Source: Prescottella subtropica
GTDB lineage: Bacteria > Actinomycetota > Actinomycetes > Mycobacteriales > Mycobacteriaceae
Length of the DNA stretch: 52,186 nt
Assembly (NCBI RefSeq): GCF_005434945.1
Contig: NZ_SKCH01000025.1
Coordinates: 1-52,186 of the forward strand
Direction of reading: 5' to 3'
Of this stretch, positions 44,079 through 51,908 are shown in pieces. Position 1 is the stretch's first letter, and every line of letters begins with the position of its first letter. Both the position numbers and the translations under genes were made by a program. The notes below the pieces were generated by a model. It did not search any database and was not told where the DNA came from. It saw only the letters and a program-made list of their open reading frames with translations.

Positions 44079-44108
44079 TTGAATGTTCGGTGACCCGAAC
44101 TCTATAGT
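44079..44108 (+). promoter_or_regulatory. promoter with operator in its spacer, for the NRAMP gene
   Basis: TTGAAT (44079-44084) and TATAGT (44103-44108) are separated by 18 bases. Inside the spacer GTTCGG and CCGAAC (44085-44090, 44095-44100) form a perfect inverted repeat, a good place for a metal-responsive repressor. Confidence 0.6.
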
Positions 44109-44161
44109 GCGAAGTATCGAATAGCCGGTCGGCGGTTGTTCCCGACGCACCGTGGAGTTCC

Positions 44162-45415
44162 GTGAGCACCGAGATCACCGCACCCGCCCCGCCACACCGG
44201 CGGGGCGGTCTGCGTTCCCTGGCACTGCTGGGTCCGGCGTTCGTGGCCGCCATCGCCTACGTCGACCCCGGCAACGTCGCCGCGAACCTCACCGCCGGCG
44301 CGAAGTACGGCTACCTGCTGATCTGGGTGCTGGTCGCCGCCAACGCGATGGCGGTGCTCGTCCAGTACCTGTCCGCGAAACTCGGGCTCGTCACCGGCCG
44401 CTCCCTCCCCGAGATGCTCGGCCGCCGACTGCGGCCGAACAGCCGCCGGGCGTTCTGGGTGCAGGCCGAGGTGATGGCCGCCGCGACCGATCTGGCCGAG
44501 GTGATCGGCGGCGCGATCGCCCTGCACCTGCTGTTCGGGCTGCCGCTGCTGCTCGGCGGCCTCATCACCGGTGTCGTGTCGATGGCGATCCTGACGATCC
44601 AGTCCCGGCGCGGCCAGCGCACGTTCGAGTTCGTCGTCCTGGGCCTGCTGGCGATCATCACGATCGGCTTCCTCGCCGGACTCGCGTTCGCCGACGTGTC
44701 CGCCCGCGACGCGGCCGGCGGCCTGGTCCCGCGCTTCGAGGGCACCGAGACGGTGCTGCTCGCCGCGAGCATGCTCGGTGCCACCGTCATGCCGCACGCC
44801 ATCTACCTGCACTCGGCGCTCGCCCGGGACCGGCACGGCGCCGCCGGGCACGGGCCACGGCTGCGCCGGCTGCTGCGGATCACCCGCTGGGACGTCGCCG
44901 GCGCCCTCGTCGTCGCCGGTAGCGTCAACATCGGCATGCTGCTGCTCGCCGCGTCCGCGCTGCGCGGCGTGCCGGGCACCGACACCATCGAGGGCGCGCA
45001 CGCCGCGATCCAGGCAGCATTGGGGCCGGGCATCGCGATCGTGTTCGGGGTCGGCCTCCTCGCGTCCGGGCTGGCGTCGACGTCCGTCGGCTGCGCGGCC
45101 GGCTCCGAGATCATGCACGGACTGCTGCACGTGCGGATCCCGGTGTTCGCGCGGCGCGTGGTGACGCTGATCCCGGCGCTGATCGTCCTCGGCATCGGCG
45201 TCGACCCCACCCTGGCGCTCGTCGTCAGTCAGGTCGTGCTGAGCCTGTGCATCCCGTTCGCGCTGATCCCCCTCGTGCGGATCACCTCGGACACCACCGT
45301 CATGGGCCCGGAAACCAACGCCCGCGCCACCACCGCCGCCGCCTGGGGCTGCGCGGGCCTGATCATCGCCCTCAACGTGGCACTGCTGTGGCTGACGGTG
45401 ACCGGGGCCGGGTGA
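44162..45415 (+). CDS. mntH: NRAMP-family divalent metal transporter (MntH-like)
   Basis: The 417-residue membrane protein has the NRAMP helix 1 motif DPGN (AAIAYVDPGNVAANLTAG) and the helix 6 motif MPHAIYLHSAL, which bind Mn2+ or Fe2+. Eleven or so hydrophobic helices are visible. It takes up manganese or iron using protons. The GTG at 44162 follows GTTCC without a strong ribosome site. The promoter upstream contains a likely repressor operator, as expected for metal uptake. A perfect hairpin separates it from the convergent mshC. Confidence 0.92.
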   Translation: MSTEITAPAPPHRRGGLRSLALLGPAFVAAIAYVDPGNVAANLTAGAKYGYLLIWVLVAANAMAVLVQYLSAKLGLVTGRSLPEMLGRRLRPNSRRAFWVQAEVMAAATDLAEVIGGAIALHLLFGLPLLLGGLITGVVSMAILTIQSRRGQRTFEFVVLGLLAIITIGFLAGLAFADVSARDAAGGLVPRFEGTETVLLAASMLGATVMPHAIYLHSALARDRHGAAGHGPRLRRLLRITRWDVAGALVVAGSVNIGMLLLAASALRGVPGTDTIEGAHAAIQAALGPGIAIVFGVGLLASGLASTSVGCAAGSEIMHGLLHVRIPVFARRVVTLIPALIVLGIGVDPTLALVVSQVVLSLCIPFALIPLVRITSDTTVMGPETNARATTAAAWGCAGLIIALNVALLWLTVTGAG

Positions 45416-45440
45416 AACGGCGGCCGGCGCGATATCGATC

Positions 45441-45479
45441 GGGAAGGATCGGCCCCGGGTTCCGGGGCCGATCCTTCCC
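45441..45479. terminator. 18-bp perfect hairpin between mntH and mshC
   Basis: Left arm GGGAAGGATCGGCCCCGG (45441-45458), a 3-base loop, and the exact complement (45462-45479). It lies between convergent genes and can terminate both. Confidence 0.8.
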
Positions 45480-45486
45480 ATACGAC

Positions 45487-46728
45487 CTACGAGAGGTCGA
45501 CGCCCAGCAGTGCGTCCACCGCGGTCGCGAACGCGGCCGGCGCGGACGTGTCCGGGCCACCATGGTCGACGGTGCGGCGGACCCAGCCGTCGAGCGCGTC
45601 GAGCGCCTTGGGTGTGTCGAGGTCGTCGGCGAGGTGCTGGCGCAGCCGGACGATCGTGTCGTCGGCGGACGGACCGGCTTCACACGCGGCAGCGGCGCGC
45701 CACAGGGCGAGCCGCTGCTGTGCGGTCTCGAGGACCTCGCCGGTCCACGCCCGGTCGGTGCGGTAGTGCCCGGACAGCAGCCCGAGCCGGATCGCGGCCG
45801 GGTCGACGCCCGCACCGCGCAGTTTGGAGACGAACACCAGGTTGCCGCGGGACTTCGACATCTTCTCGCCGTCCAGTCCGATCATGCCAGTGTGCACGTA
45901 GTGGCGGGCGAAACGGTCGGTGCCGGAAGCGGATTCGGCGTGCGCGGCGGAGAACTCGTGGTGCGGGAAGATCAGGTCGGAGCCGCCGCCCTGCACGTCG
46001 AACCCGGAGCCGATGCGGTTGAGGGCGATCGCCGCGCACTCGATGTGCCAGCCGGGACGTCCCGCACCGAACGGCGACGGCCACGACGGCTCGCCGGGGC
46101 GGGCTGCCCTCCATACCAGGGCGTCGAGGGGATCGCGCTTGCCGGGGCGGTCCGGGTCGCCGCCGCGTTCGGCGAAGAAATGCTCCATCGTGGCGCGGTC
46201 GTAGCCGGACTCGTAGCCGAACTGCGCGGTGGCGTCGGCCCGGAAGTACACGTCCGGGTACTCGGCGTCGTCGACGATGTAGGCGGCGCCGGACGCGACG
46301 AACTTCTCGACCAGTTCGACGACCTCGTTCACCGATTCGACGGCACCGATGTAGTCGCGCGGCGGCAGCACCCGCAGCGCCTCCATGTCCTCCCGGAACA
46401 GCGCGGTCTCCCGCATGCCGAGGACCACCCAGTCCTCGCCGTCCCGGTCGGCCCGCTCGAACAGCGGATCGTCGACGTCGGTGACGTTCTGCACGTAGTG
46501 CACGTCGTGGCCGGCGTCCCGCCAGATCCGGTTCACCAGATCGAACGTCAGATAGGTGGCGGCATGGCCGAGATGGGTGGCGTCGTACGGGGTGATGCCG
46601 CACACGTACATCTTCGCGATCGACCCCGGCGTGACCGGACGCACCTGCCGGTCCGCGGTGTCGTAGAGCCGCAGAGCAGGGCCCTGACCGGGCACGGACG
46701 GGACAGCGGTGTCGGACCAAGACTGCAT
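45487..46728 (-). CDS. mshC: mycothiol cysteine ligase MshC
   Basis: The 413-residue enzyme joins L-cysteine to glucosaminyl-inositol in mycothiol synthesis, using ATP. It is related to cysteinyl-tRNA synthetase: adenylation motif THLGHA (51-56), KMSKS loop (289-293) and zinc ligands Cys43, Cys231 and His256. The length and the start [14 protein letters not shown] match MshC rather than CysS. The ATG at 46728 lies 7 bases from TAGGCT on the minus strand, a leaderless promoter. It corresponds to Rv2130c; its presence confirms a mycothiol-making actinobacterium. Confidence 0.95.
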   Translation of the reverse strand: MQSWSDTAVPSVPGQGPALRLYDTADRQVRPVTPGSIAKMYVCGITPYDATHLGHAATYLTFDLVNRIWRDAGHDVHYVQNVTDVDDPLFERADRDGEDWVVLGMRETALFREDMEALRVLPPRDYIGAVESVNEVVELVEKFVASGAAYIVDDAEYPDVYFRADATAQFGYESGYDRATMEHFFAERGGDPDRPGKRDPLDALVWRAARPGEPSWPSPFGAGRPGWHIECAAIALNRIGSGFDVQGGGSDLIFPHHEFSAAHAESASGTDRFARHYVHTGMIGLDGEKMSKSRGNLVFVSKLRGAGVDPAAIRLGLLSGHYRTDRAWTGEVLETAQQRLALWRAAAACEAGPSADDTIVRLRQHLADDLDTPKALDALDGWVRRTVDHGGPDTSAPAAFATAVDALLGVDLS

Positions 46729-46735
46729 ACCGGCG

Positions 46736-46741
46736 AGCCTA
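46736..46741 (-). promoter_or_regulatory. -10 element of a leaderless mshC promoter
   Basis: TAGGCT on the minus strand with 7 bases before the mshC ATG. Confidence 0.55.
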
Positions 46742-46774
46742 GTGGACCGGAGATTCCGGGCGTGCGTGCGACGC

Positions 46775-47575
46775 CTAGAACGCCGGCCACGGAATGGTGC
46801 GCGGCCCGTCGGGGATCGGCAGGACCGGTGTAGCCAGCAGGGTTTTGGCGCGTTCGCGCAGGGCGTCGACCTCGCGGAGGGTGACGTGCTCGGAGAGGCG
46901 GGTGGAGAACGCGTCGCCGTCGAGTGCCCCGGTGAACGCGTCGAGGTCGGCGAGCAGGTCGTCGCCGATCGATCGCCCGGCCCACCCCCACAGGACGGTG
47001 CGGAGCTTGTTCTCCTCGTGCAGGCAGATGCCGTGGTCGACGCCGTACACCGCGCCGTCGACGCCTTCGAGGACGTGCCCGCCCTTGCGGTCGGCGTTGT
47101 TGAGCAGGACGTCGAGGACCGCCATCCGGTGCAGCCGCGGATCGTCGGCGTGGACGAGCGACACCTCGTTGTCGTCGGCGTCGAACGCCCGCAGCACCTC
47201 GAGCCAGCCGGACGGCACCGCGTCGGGCGGGCAGATGTCGACCAGGTCCGGGCGGTCCCCCGCCTCGGGGCGCCGGTCGACGGTGTCGATCCAGCGTTGC
47301 ACCATGCCCGGCCCGAACGGCCCGTCCCGCAGGATCGTGTGCGGGACGACGCCCCAGCCGAGCGCCTCGGAGATCAGGTACGACGCCACCTCGCGGCCGG
47401 CGAGGGTGCCGTCCGGGAAGTCCCACAGGGGACGCTCCCCGCGGATCGGCTTGTAGACGACCCGGACCTGCGCCCCGTCCTGTTCGACGTCACACACGAG
47501 GGTGGCGTTGCTGGCCTGCACGATGCGTCCGACCACCGTCAACTCCCCGGTGGCGGGCACCTCTCCGGGTGTCAT
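46775..47575 (-). CDS. SCO1664-family protein (PI3/4-kinase-like fold)
   Basis: The 266-residue protein belongs to the actinobacterial SCO1664 family, related to the phosphatidylinositol 3/4-kinase and HipA-like kinase fold. Motifs: [17 protein letters not shown] near residue 40 (nucleotide-binding Lys), [19 protein letters not shown] (catalytic loop with Asn and Asp) and [11 protein letters not shown] (metal-binding Asp). The substrate is unknown. The ATG at 47575 is 2 bases after the DUF3090 stop, so the two are made together. It corresponds to Rv2133c. Confidence 0.82.
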   Translation of the reverse strand: MTPGEVPATGELTVVGRIVQASNATLVCDVEQDGAQVRVVYKPIRGERPLWDFPDGTLAGREVASYLISEALGWGVVPHTILRDGPFGPGMVQRWIDTVDRRPEAGDRPDLVDICPPDAVPSGWLEVLRAFDADDNEVSLVHADDPRLHRMAVLDVLLNNADRKGGHVLEGVDGAVYGVDHGICLHEENKLRTVLWGWAGRSIGDDLLADLDAFTGALDGDAFSTRLSEHVTLREVDALRERAKTLLATPVLPIPDGPRTIPWPAF

Positions 47576-47577
47576 CG

Positions 47578-48171
47578 TCAGAGCTCTTCCCCGAACTCGA
47601 CGGTCGAGTCGAATCCGGCGACGCGGCGGTAGCCGTTGGTGCGCACGCACACGTGACCGCCCGCGCCGAGCGGTTCCCCGCACAGTGGGCAGGGGGCGCG
47701 ACCGGCGGAGACGACCCGTTCGGAGCGCAGCGCGAATTCGCGGGCCTGGATCGGGGTGAGGAACACCCGCACCGCGTCCGGGCCCTCTTCGGCATCGTCG
47801 AGGACGACGGACTCGTCGAACTCGGTCTCGCTGACGGCGAGCAGTTCCACGACGACAGACTCGGCTTCGGCGTCCCACCCGAGGCCCATCGTGCCGACCC
47901 GGAACTCGACGTCGAGCGGGGTGAGCAGGGGGCTCAGGTCCCCGACCTCGCCGGGTTCGGGCGGCACCGCGGTCCCGAACCGGCGGTGCACCTCCTCGAG
48001 CAGCAGTCCCATCCGATCGGCGAGAACCTGCACCTGCTGCTTCTCGAGCAGCACACTCACCACCCGGGCATCGTGCACGGCCTGGAGATAGAACGATCGT
48101 TCGCCGGGTTCACCGACCGTCCCCGCGACGAATCGGTCGGGGGTGCGGAAAACGTGGATTGCGCGTGGCAT
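47578..48171 (-). CDS. DUF3090 protein
   Basis: The 197-residue protein matches DUF3090 (Rv2134c): start AIHVFRTPDRFVAGTVGEPG, RSFYLQAVHDARVVSVLLEK and a C-terminal zinc-ribbon-like end CPLCGEPLGAGGHVC. Its role is unknown, but the gene is nearly always next to the SCO1664-family gene and the histidine phosphatase, as here. It may form a complex with the kinase-like neighbour. The ATG at 48171 has GGAGG upstream. Confidence 0.88.
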   Translation of the reverse strand: MPRAIHVFRTPDRFVAGTVGEPGERSFYLQAVHDARVVSVLLEKQQVQVLADRMGLLLEEVHRRFGTAVPPEPGEVGDLSPLLTPLDVEFRVGTMGLGWDAEAESVVVELLAVSETEFDESVVLDDAEEGPDAVRVFLTPIQAREFALRSERVVSAGRAPCPLCGEPLGAGGHVCVRTNGYRRVAGFDSTVEFGEEL

Positions 48172-48210
48172 TGCACCTCCTCGAACTATGCGTACCGGTT
48201 CATTATCCGC

Positions 48211-48894
48211 CTAGCGTTCACGACCCACCTCACCTCCGGGCACCGCCGTGTCGCCGGCACGCGGCGGGGCGGCCAACCCACCGAGGTCGCCGCCGGTGTC
48301 GTTCACCCGCAGCACGTACGGGCGGACGTCGCTGTAGCGGACGACGCTGATCGACGCCGGCTCGGTGACGATCCGCTGGAACGCGTCGAGGTGGGAGCCG
48401 ACGGCATCGGCGAGGACCGACTTGATCACGTCCCCGTGCGTGCACGCCACCCACACCACGTCCCGGCCGTGGTCCTCGGCGAGCCGGCGGTCGTGCTCAC
48501 GGATCGCGGCGACGGCCCGCGCCTGCACCTGCGCGAGCCCCTCCCCATCGGGGAACACGGCCGCGGATGCGTGCTGCTGCACCACCTTCCACAACGGTTC
48601 CTCGACCAGTTCCTTCAGAGCCCGTCCGGTCCACTGCCCGTAGTCGACCTCGACGAGCCGGTCGTCGACCCGCGGGGTGAGGCCGCGGTCCGCGGCGAGC
48701 GGGGCGACGGTCTGCTCACACCGCAGCAGCGGCGAATGCACGATCTCCTCGACCGACACCCCCGCCAACCGTTCGACCACCGCTTTCGCCTGCTCCACAC
48801 CGACATCGTCGAGCGCGACCCCCGGAGTGCGCCCCGCGAGCGTGTGCGACGTGTTCGCCGTCGAGCGGCCGTGACGCAACAGAATGACCGTCAT
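48211..48894 (-). CDS. histidine phosphatase (phosphoglycerate mutase-like)
   Basis: The 227-residue enzyme has the phosphohistidine motif LLRHGRSTAN (His8) and the second His in CTHGDVIK; SPLLRCEQTVAPLA and EVDYGQWTG are also typical. It belongs to the MSMEG_4193/Rv2135c type of histidine phosphatases found beside DUF3090 genes. The substrate is unknown. The ATG at 48894 lies 7 bases from TAGGCT on the minus strand, a leaderless promoter; longer frames upstream overlap the divergent gene and are not used. Confidence 0.88.
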   Translation of the reverse strand: MTVILLRHGRSTANTSHTLAGRTPGVALDDVGVEQAKAVVERLAGVSVEEIVHSPLLRCEQTVAPLAADRGLTPRVDDRLVEVDYGQWTGRALKELVEEPLWKVVQQHASAAVFPDGEGLAQVQARAVAAIREHDRRLAEDHGRDVVWVACTHGDVIKSVLADAVGSHLDAFQRIVTEPASISVVRYSDVRPYVLRVNDTGGDLGGLAAPPRAGDTAVPGGEVGRER

Positions 48895-48901
48895 GCGTGC
48901 C

Positions 48902-48907
48902 AGCCTA
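48902..48907 (-). promoter_or_regulatory. -10 element of a leaderless histidine phosphatase promoter
   Basis: TAGGCT on the minus strand with 7 bases before the ATG at 48894; it may drive the three-gene run to 46775. Confidence 0.55.
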
Positions 48908-48933
48908 AGCCCCCACGCTGACATGATCGGTGC

Positions 48934-49581
48934 GTGACGGATGTGGCAGGCGCGTCGGCTGATGGTGTCCCGTTCGACGACGACGTCCCGTGGACGGCGT
49001 GGACGCCGCGGGACGTGACAGCTCGCCTGCGCGGCCTGTGCACGCCGGGCGGGCGTCCGGTGCGGTGGGCGATCGCCGGCGGGTGGGCACTCGATCTGCA
49101 TCTCGGCCGTCGGACGCGGGAGCACGAGGACCTCGAGATCGTGGTGCTCGGCGCCGACGTGCCGGCCGTGCTCGACGCGTTCACCGGTGACGACTGGCGG
49201 TGGCTGCTGCCGGTCGACGGCCGGTTGTTTCCGGTGGAGTCGCCGGCGCGCGCCGGCACGCATCAGACATGGTTGTGGTCGGTCGAAGACAGCGCGTTCG
49301 TCCTCGATGTGTTCCGCGACCTGCACGACGGCGACACCTGGATCTGCCGCCGCGACCCCACGATCACGATGCAGTGGACGGACGTCGTCGGTGTCACGGC
49401 TGACGGTGTGCCGTATCTGATTCCGGAGGTGGTGTTGCTGTTCAAGGCGAAACATGCGCGGGACAAGGACGTCGCCGACCTGACGACGGTTCTGCCCAGT
49501 CTGAGCGGCGCGCAGCGCGTCTGGCTCCGCGACGCGCTCGAGAAGGTGCATCCGGGGCACTCATGGCGGGCGCGGATATGA
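48934..49581 (+). CDS. nucleotidyltransferase-like protein (aminoglycoside adenylyltransferase fold)
   Basis: The 215-residue protein has the motif AIAGGWALDLHLGRRTREHE followed by DLEIVVLGAD, the core of the small-molecule nucleotidyltransferases (ANT(2'')/LinB-like), in which the acidic pair binds metal. The C-terminal part includes YLIPEVVLLFKAKHARDKD, common in that family. It may modify an antibiotic or another small molecule, but the fold is also used by toxin-type enzymes. The GTG at 48934 has CATGAT 6 bases upstream, a weak leaderless -10. Its stop overlaps a small membrane protein gene. Confidence 0.7.
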   Translation: MTDVAGASADGVPFDDDVPWTAWTPRDVTARLRGLCTPGGRPVRWAIAGGWALDLHLGRRTREHEDLEIVVLGADVPAVLDAFTGDDWRWLLPVDGRLFPVESPARAGTHQTWLWSVEDSAFVLDVFRDLHDGDTWICRRDPTITMQWTDVVGVTADGVPYLIPEVVLLFKAKHARDKDVADLTTVLPSLSGAQRVWLRDALEKVHPGHSWRARI

Positions 49582-49934
49582 GGCGGGCAGTACGGATCGG
49601 GGGGCTCGCGCTCGTGGTTGTCCTGGCGGCCGGGTACCTGTATCTCGCGGTCCTGTACCGAAGCCTGAATGTCTTCGCGCCGCCGGACCGGATCTCCTCC
49701 CTGGGCCGGACGTATCTGCTCGGCGGTTCCCCGCCGATGAGCCTCGACGACATAGCCGGGCGCCGGTCCCCCGGCCACAACCGGATGTACACCCTCGAAC
49801 GCGTCGGCACCCTACCGCCCGGGCACGACGTGTACCAGTGGCAGAACGACCAGATCCGGGGACAGGCGACGACAAGCGCGTTCCTCGAATGGGGCGGCAA
49901 GTACGTGACCTACTCGCTGTCGGGTGGGGCGTGA
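49578..49934 (+). CDS. small membrane-anchored protein, unknown
   Basis: The 118-residue protein has one N-terminal hydrophobic helix (IGGLALVVVLAAGYLYLAVL) and an exported part ending KYVTYSLSGGA. No family recognised. The ATG at 49578 overlaps the stop of the nucleotidyltransferase-like gene by ATGA, so it is translationally coupled to it; this start is preferred over the ATG at 49563. It is the last gene before the tRNA fragment. Confidence 0.6.
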   Translation: MRRAVRIGGLALVVVLAAGYLYLAVLYRSLNVFAPPDRISSLGRTYLLGGSPPMSLDDIAGRRSPGHNRMYTLERVGTLPPGHDVYQWQNDQIRGQATTSAFLEWGGKYVTYSLSGGA

Positions 49935-50011
49935 CGAGGGGGCGCCGGAAGGTCGGACCGACCGCACCCACAATCAGCGGGAACGTACTGGTAGGAGAGG
50001 GAAACAAGGGG

Positions 50012-50069
50012 TGGAGGGAATGACGGGAATCGAACCCGCGTAATCAGTTTGGAAGACTGAGGCTCCACC
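50012..50069 (-). tRNA. 3' fragment of tRNA-Gly(UCC), probable attachment site
   Basis: On the minus strand the sequence runs from the 3' part of the D arm (GGTGGAGC) through a perfect anticodon arm (loop CTTCCAA, anticodon TCC at 50051-50053), variable loop, T arm (GCGGGTTCGATTCCCGT) and acceptor 3' strand CATTCCC, to T and an encoded CCA. The 5' half, which should contain GGGAATG and the rest of the D arm, is missing; unrelated sequence takes its place from about 50070. This is the typical scar of an element that integrated into the tRNA gene and rebuilt an intact copy at its other end. Confidence 0.75.
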
Positions 50070-50213
50070 GCACGCGAAGGCAGCGAGTCCGACGAGTGCC
50101 CTCAAACAGGCCGAGGCTGCGAGCTGTCAACAACGACAGGTCGCGCATGCTCGGTGAGCATCCGAGCGGTGGACTCCGCTGTTACGTGTGGTGCCGGACC
50201 TGGCCGGCACCAA
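50070..50213. other. probable island edge, no gene seen
   Basis: About 140 bases between the tRNA fragment and the first small gene of the probable island. I see no tRNA 5' half, no integrase and no clear hairpin here. Confidence 0.5.
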
Positions 50214-50372
50214 TCAGGTGTTCTCGCCGCTGCGGCACCCCGGAATCTCATCCAGCTTCACCGTTCGGAACGCCGCCTTGATCACGGTCTCCTGAAAGAT
50301 GGTCAGCGGGGTGGCACGGGAGAGCGCCTCGTCGACCCACGCCTGCATCTCGGGTGTCCACTCCGTTGCCAT
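50214..50372 (-). CDS. small 52-residue protein, unknown
   Basis: A short frame starts at ATG 50372 (MATEWTPEMQAWVDEALSRA) and ends at TGA 50214-50216 after 52 residues. A -10-like TACGGT lies 7 bases upstream on the minus strand (50380-50385), the leaderless pattern. The composition is that of a helical, acidic protein; no family recognised. It lies divergently from the frame at 50422. Confidence 0.4.
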   Translation of the reverse strand: MATEWTPEMQAWVDEALSRATPLTIFQETVIKAAFRTVKLDEIPGCRSGENT

Positions 50373-50421
50373 GCCACCGACCGTAGTCGAGTACAGCCAG
50401 GGTCGTAGGTAGATTCGGTCC

Positions 50422-50540
50422 GTGGAACTTGCGCATTCGGTGCTACAGGCAGCCGAAACCGAGGCAGGTCACTTGCAGTATCTGCGGCGGTCGGGCAACG
50501 CGAGCGGCCGGGCCTTCACCGGGGTGCAGGCTGTGACCAC
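50422..50540 (+). pseudogene. 5' remnant of a gene with its promoter
   Basis: A GTG at 50422 with TAGATT 6 bases upstream (50410-50415) opens a frame VELAHSVLQAAETEAGHLQY that looks protein-like for about 35-40 residues, then turns into the antisense of the gene at 50676. The natural gene is probably truncated. The end position is approximate. Confidence 0.3.
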
Positions 50541-50675
50541 CAACCGATCGACTCGGCCCGAATTACACGGCGTCACCGGCAGACACGGGACATGCCTTGG
50601 CTGCCAAACCCTGGGGACCGCCGCGAGCGGGCTCAGGGCACGAGAGATCAACGGTGGATCATCGGTCGCGTCCGC

Positions 50676-51128
50676 TCAACTCCTCAGTCGCGACACCCAC
50701 CGCGCGATCCGCTCTACAGGTCCGCCGGTAGACGCGGTACGAGTCTTGTTCTGCTCCACCAGTTCGACGATCCGCTCCCACGGAACCACCCTCCGAAACG
50801 CCGCACACTGCGACGACGGATTCGCTCGCGCCGCCTTCACCTGTCCGATCGCCTCCGTAAGGGTGGCGGGATCCTCCCCCAGCGCTTCCGCCAGCCAGAG
50901 CAGCCCCGGCGCGCACCGGAAATGCGTGTAGAAGAAGCGGGCATCCTTCCCCGGGTTCTTCCGGTTGTACGAGCCGGGCCCGTCGTAGCCGGCAAGCCAG
51001 CCCAGCAGATGCTCCTTCTGCGAGGAGAACCGCTGCGCCGATGTATCGGGATAACACTCGAACGCATCGGTCAACGGCTGCCGCGGGCCCAGCCCGGCAA
51101 CAACCTGCCGCAGCACACTGATCTCCAC
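50676..51128 (-). CDS. conserved-looking protein of unknown function
   Basis: The 150-residue protein has no family I recognise, but its composition (aromatic residues spread through DAFECYPDTSAQRF, LLGWLAGYDGPGSYNRKNPG and DARFFYTHFRCAPGLLWLAE) is that of a real globular protein. The second half is helical (EDPATLTEAIGQVKAA). The GTG at 51128 is the first start in frame. It belongs to the probable island right of the tRNA fragment and runs in the same direction as the next gene. Confidence 0.55.
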   Translation of the reverse strand: MEISVLRQVVAGLGPRQPLTDAFECYPDTSAQRFSSQKEHLLGWLAGYDGPGSYNRKNPGKDARFFYTHFRCAPGLLWLAEALGEDPATLTEAIGQVKAARANPSSQCAAFRRVVPWERIVELVEQNKTRTASTGGPVERIARWVSRLRS

Positions 51129-51245
51129 CTACCTGAAACCTCCCACATCCATGTCTTTCACCGAAATACCTGATCGTGCCGTACTGATGCCGGCACCTCC
51201 ACCGGAGCGGTCACCCTGCGAGACGCGCGCAACGCCGACCGACCG

Positions 51246-51908
51246 CTACGGGCGTTTCTCGGCCCGTGCAGCGCGGCGAGCCGCCCGCCGCTCTCGGTCA
51301 CTGGGCCCCCTGAATCGAGCACTGACAGATATCCAGTCAGCTGATCCCTCGAGGCCGTCCACGACGAGCCAGCTTCGCTCTTCGGGCGGCAACGCCTCGA
51401 CAATGTCACCCGGCTGTTGCATCGCCATGCCCGCCAACCGGGAGAACGCCGAACCGGGGCGGCAGGGAACGAACACATCCGGATAGATCTCACACGCCGG
51501 CCTCTTGCTCGACTTCCCCTGGTGCGTCGCGCGCACCTCGATCTGCACAGTCCGCTCGTCGCCCCTGCGTGCTTCCCGGAGGTCGTCGGGGTTCGGCAGA
51601 CGAAATGGATCCGACACGGCCGTGGATTCCCCGTGTCGCACACTGTCGAACATGTCCATCCACGCCGACTGTCTCCCGGACAACACCTGAATCCACTGGA
51701 CGGCCTGCGCGGTCGCCGCGTCGTCGACGACGAAGACACAACCGGCCTCGTCAACCGGACGCACCGCGGCAGAACTACACACATCCGCCACCACCTCCGC
51801 GTTGACGAAAACCCGGCCCCCTTCGGCGACGAACACATCGGGATGGACCTCGCACGCCGCCTCCCCCGTCGACACCACCCGATGCGTGGCCTTCACCTCG
51901 AACACCAT
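51246..51908 (-). CDS. unknown protein with an internally duplicated motif
   Basis: The 220-residue protein contains the same motif twice: EVKATHRVVSTGEAACEVHP then DVFV at the N-terminus (residues about 4-27), and EVRATHQGKSSKRPACEIYP then DVFV (about 124-147). Both copies share EV-ATH, seven to eight variable residues, ACE, two residues and PDVFV. Between them lies SAAVRPVDEAGCVFVVDD. The C-terminal end is Arg/Ala-rich and helical. No family recognised. The ATG at 51908 has only a weak ribosome site. Confidence 0.5.
   Translation of the reverse strand: MVFEVKATHRVVSTGEAACEVHPDVFVAEGGRVFVNAEVVADVCSSAAVRPVDEAGCVFVVDDAATAQAVQWIQVLSGRQSAWMDMFDSVRHGESTAVSDPFRLPNPDDLREARRGDERTVQIEVRATHQGKSSKRPACEIYPDVFVPCRPGSAFSRLAGMAMQQPGDIVEALPPEERSWLVVDGLEGSADWISVSARFRGPSDRERRAARRAARAEKRP

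Noticed and set aside
50012-50100. A complete tRNA-Gly gene
   Set aside because: The 5' acceptor strand GGGAATG and most of the D arm are absent from the adjacent sequence, so it cannot fold as a full tRNA.
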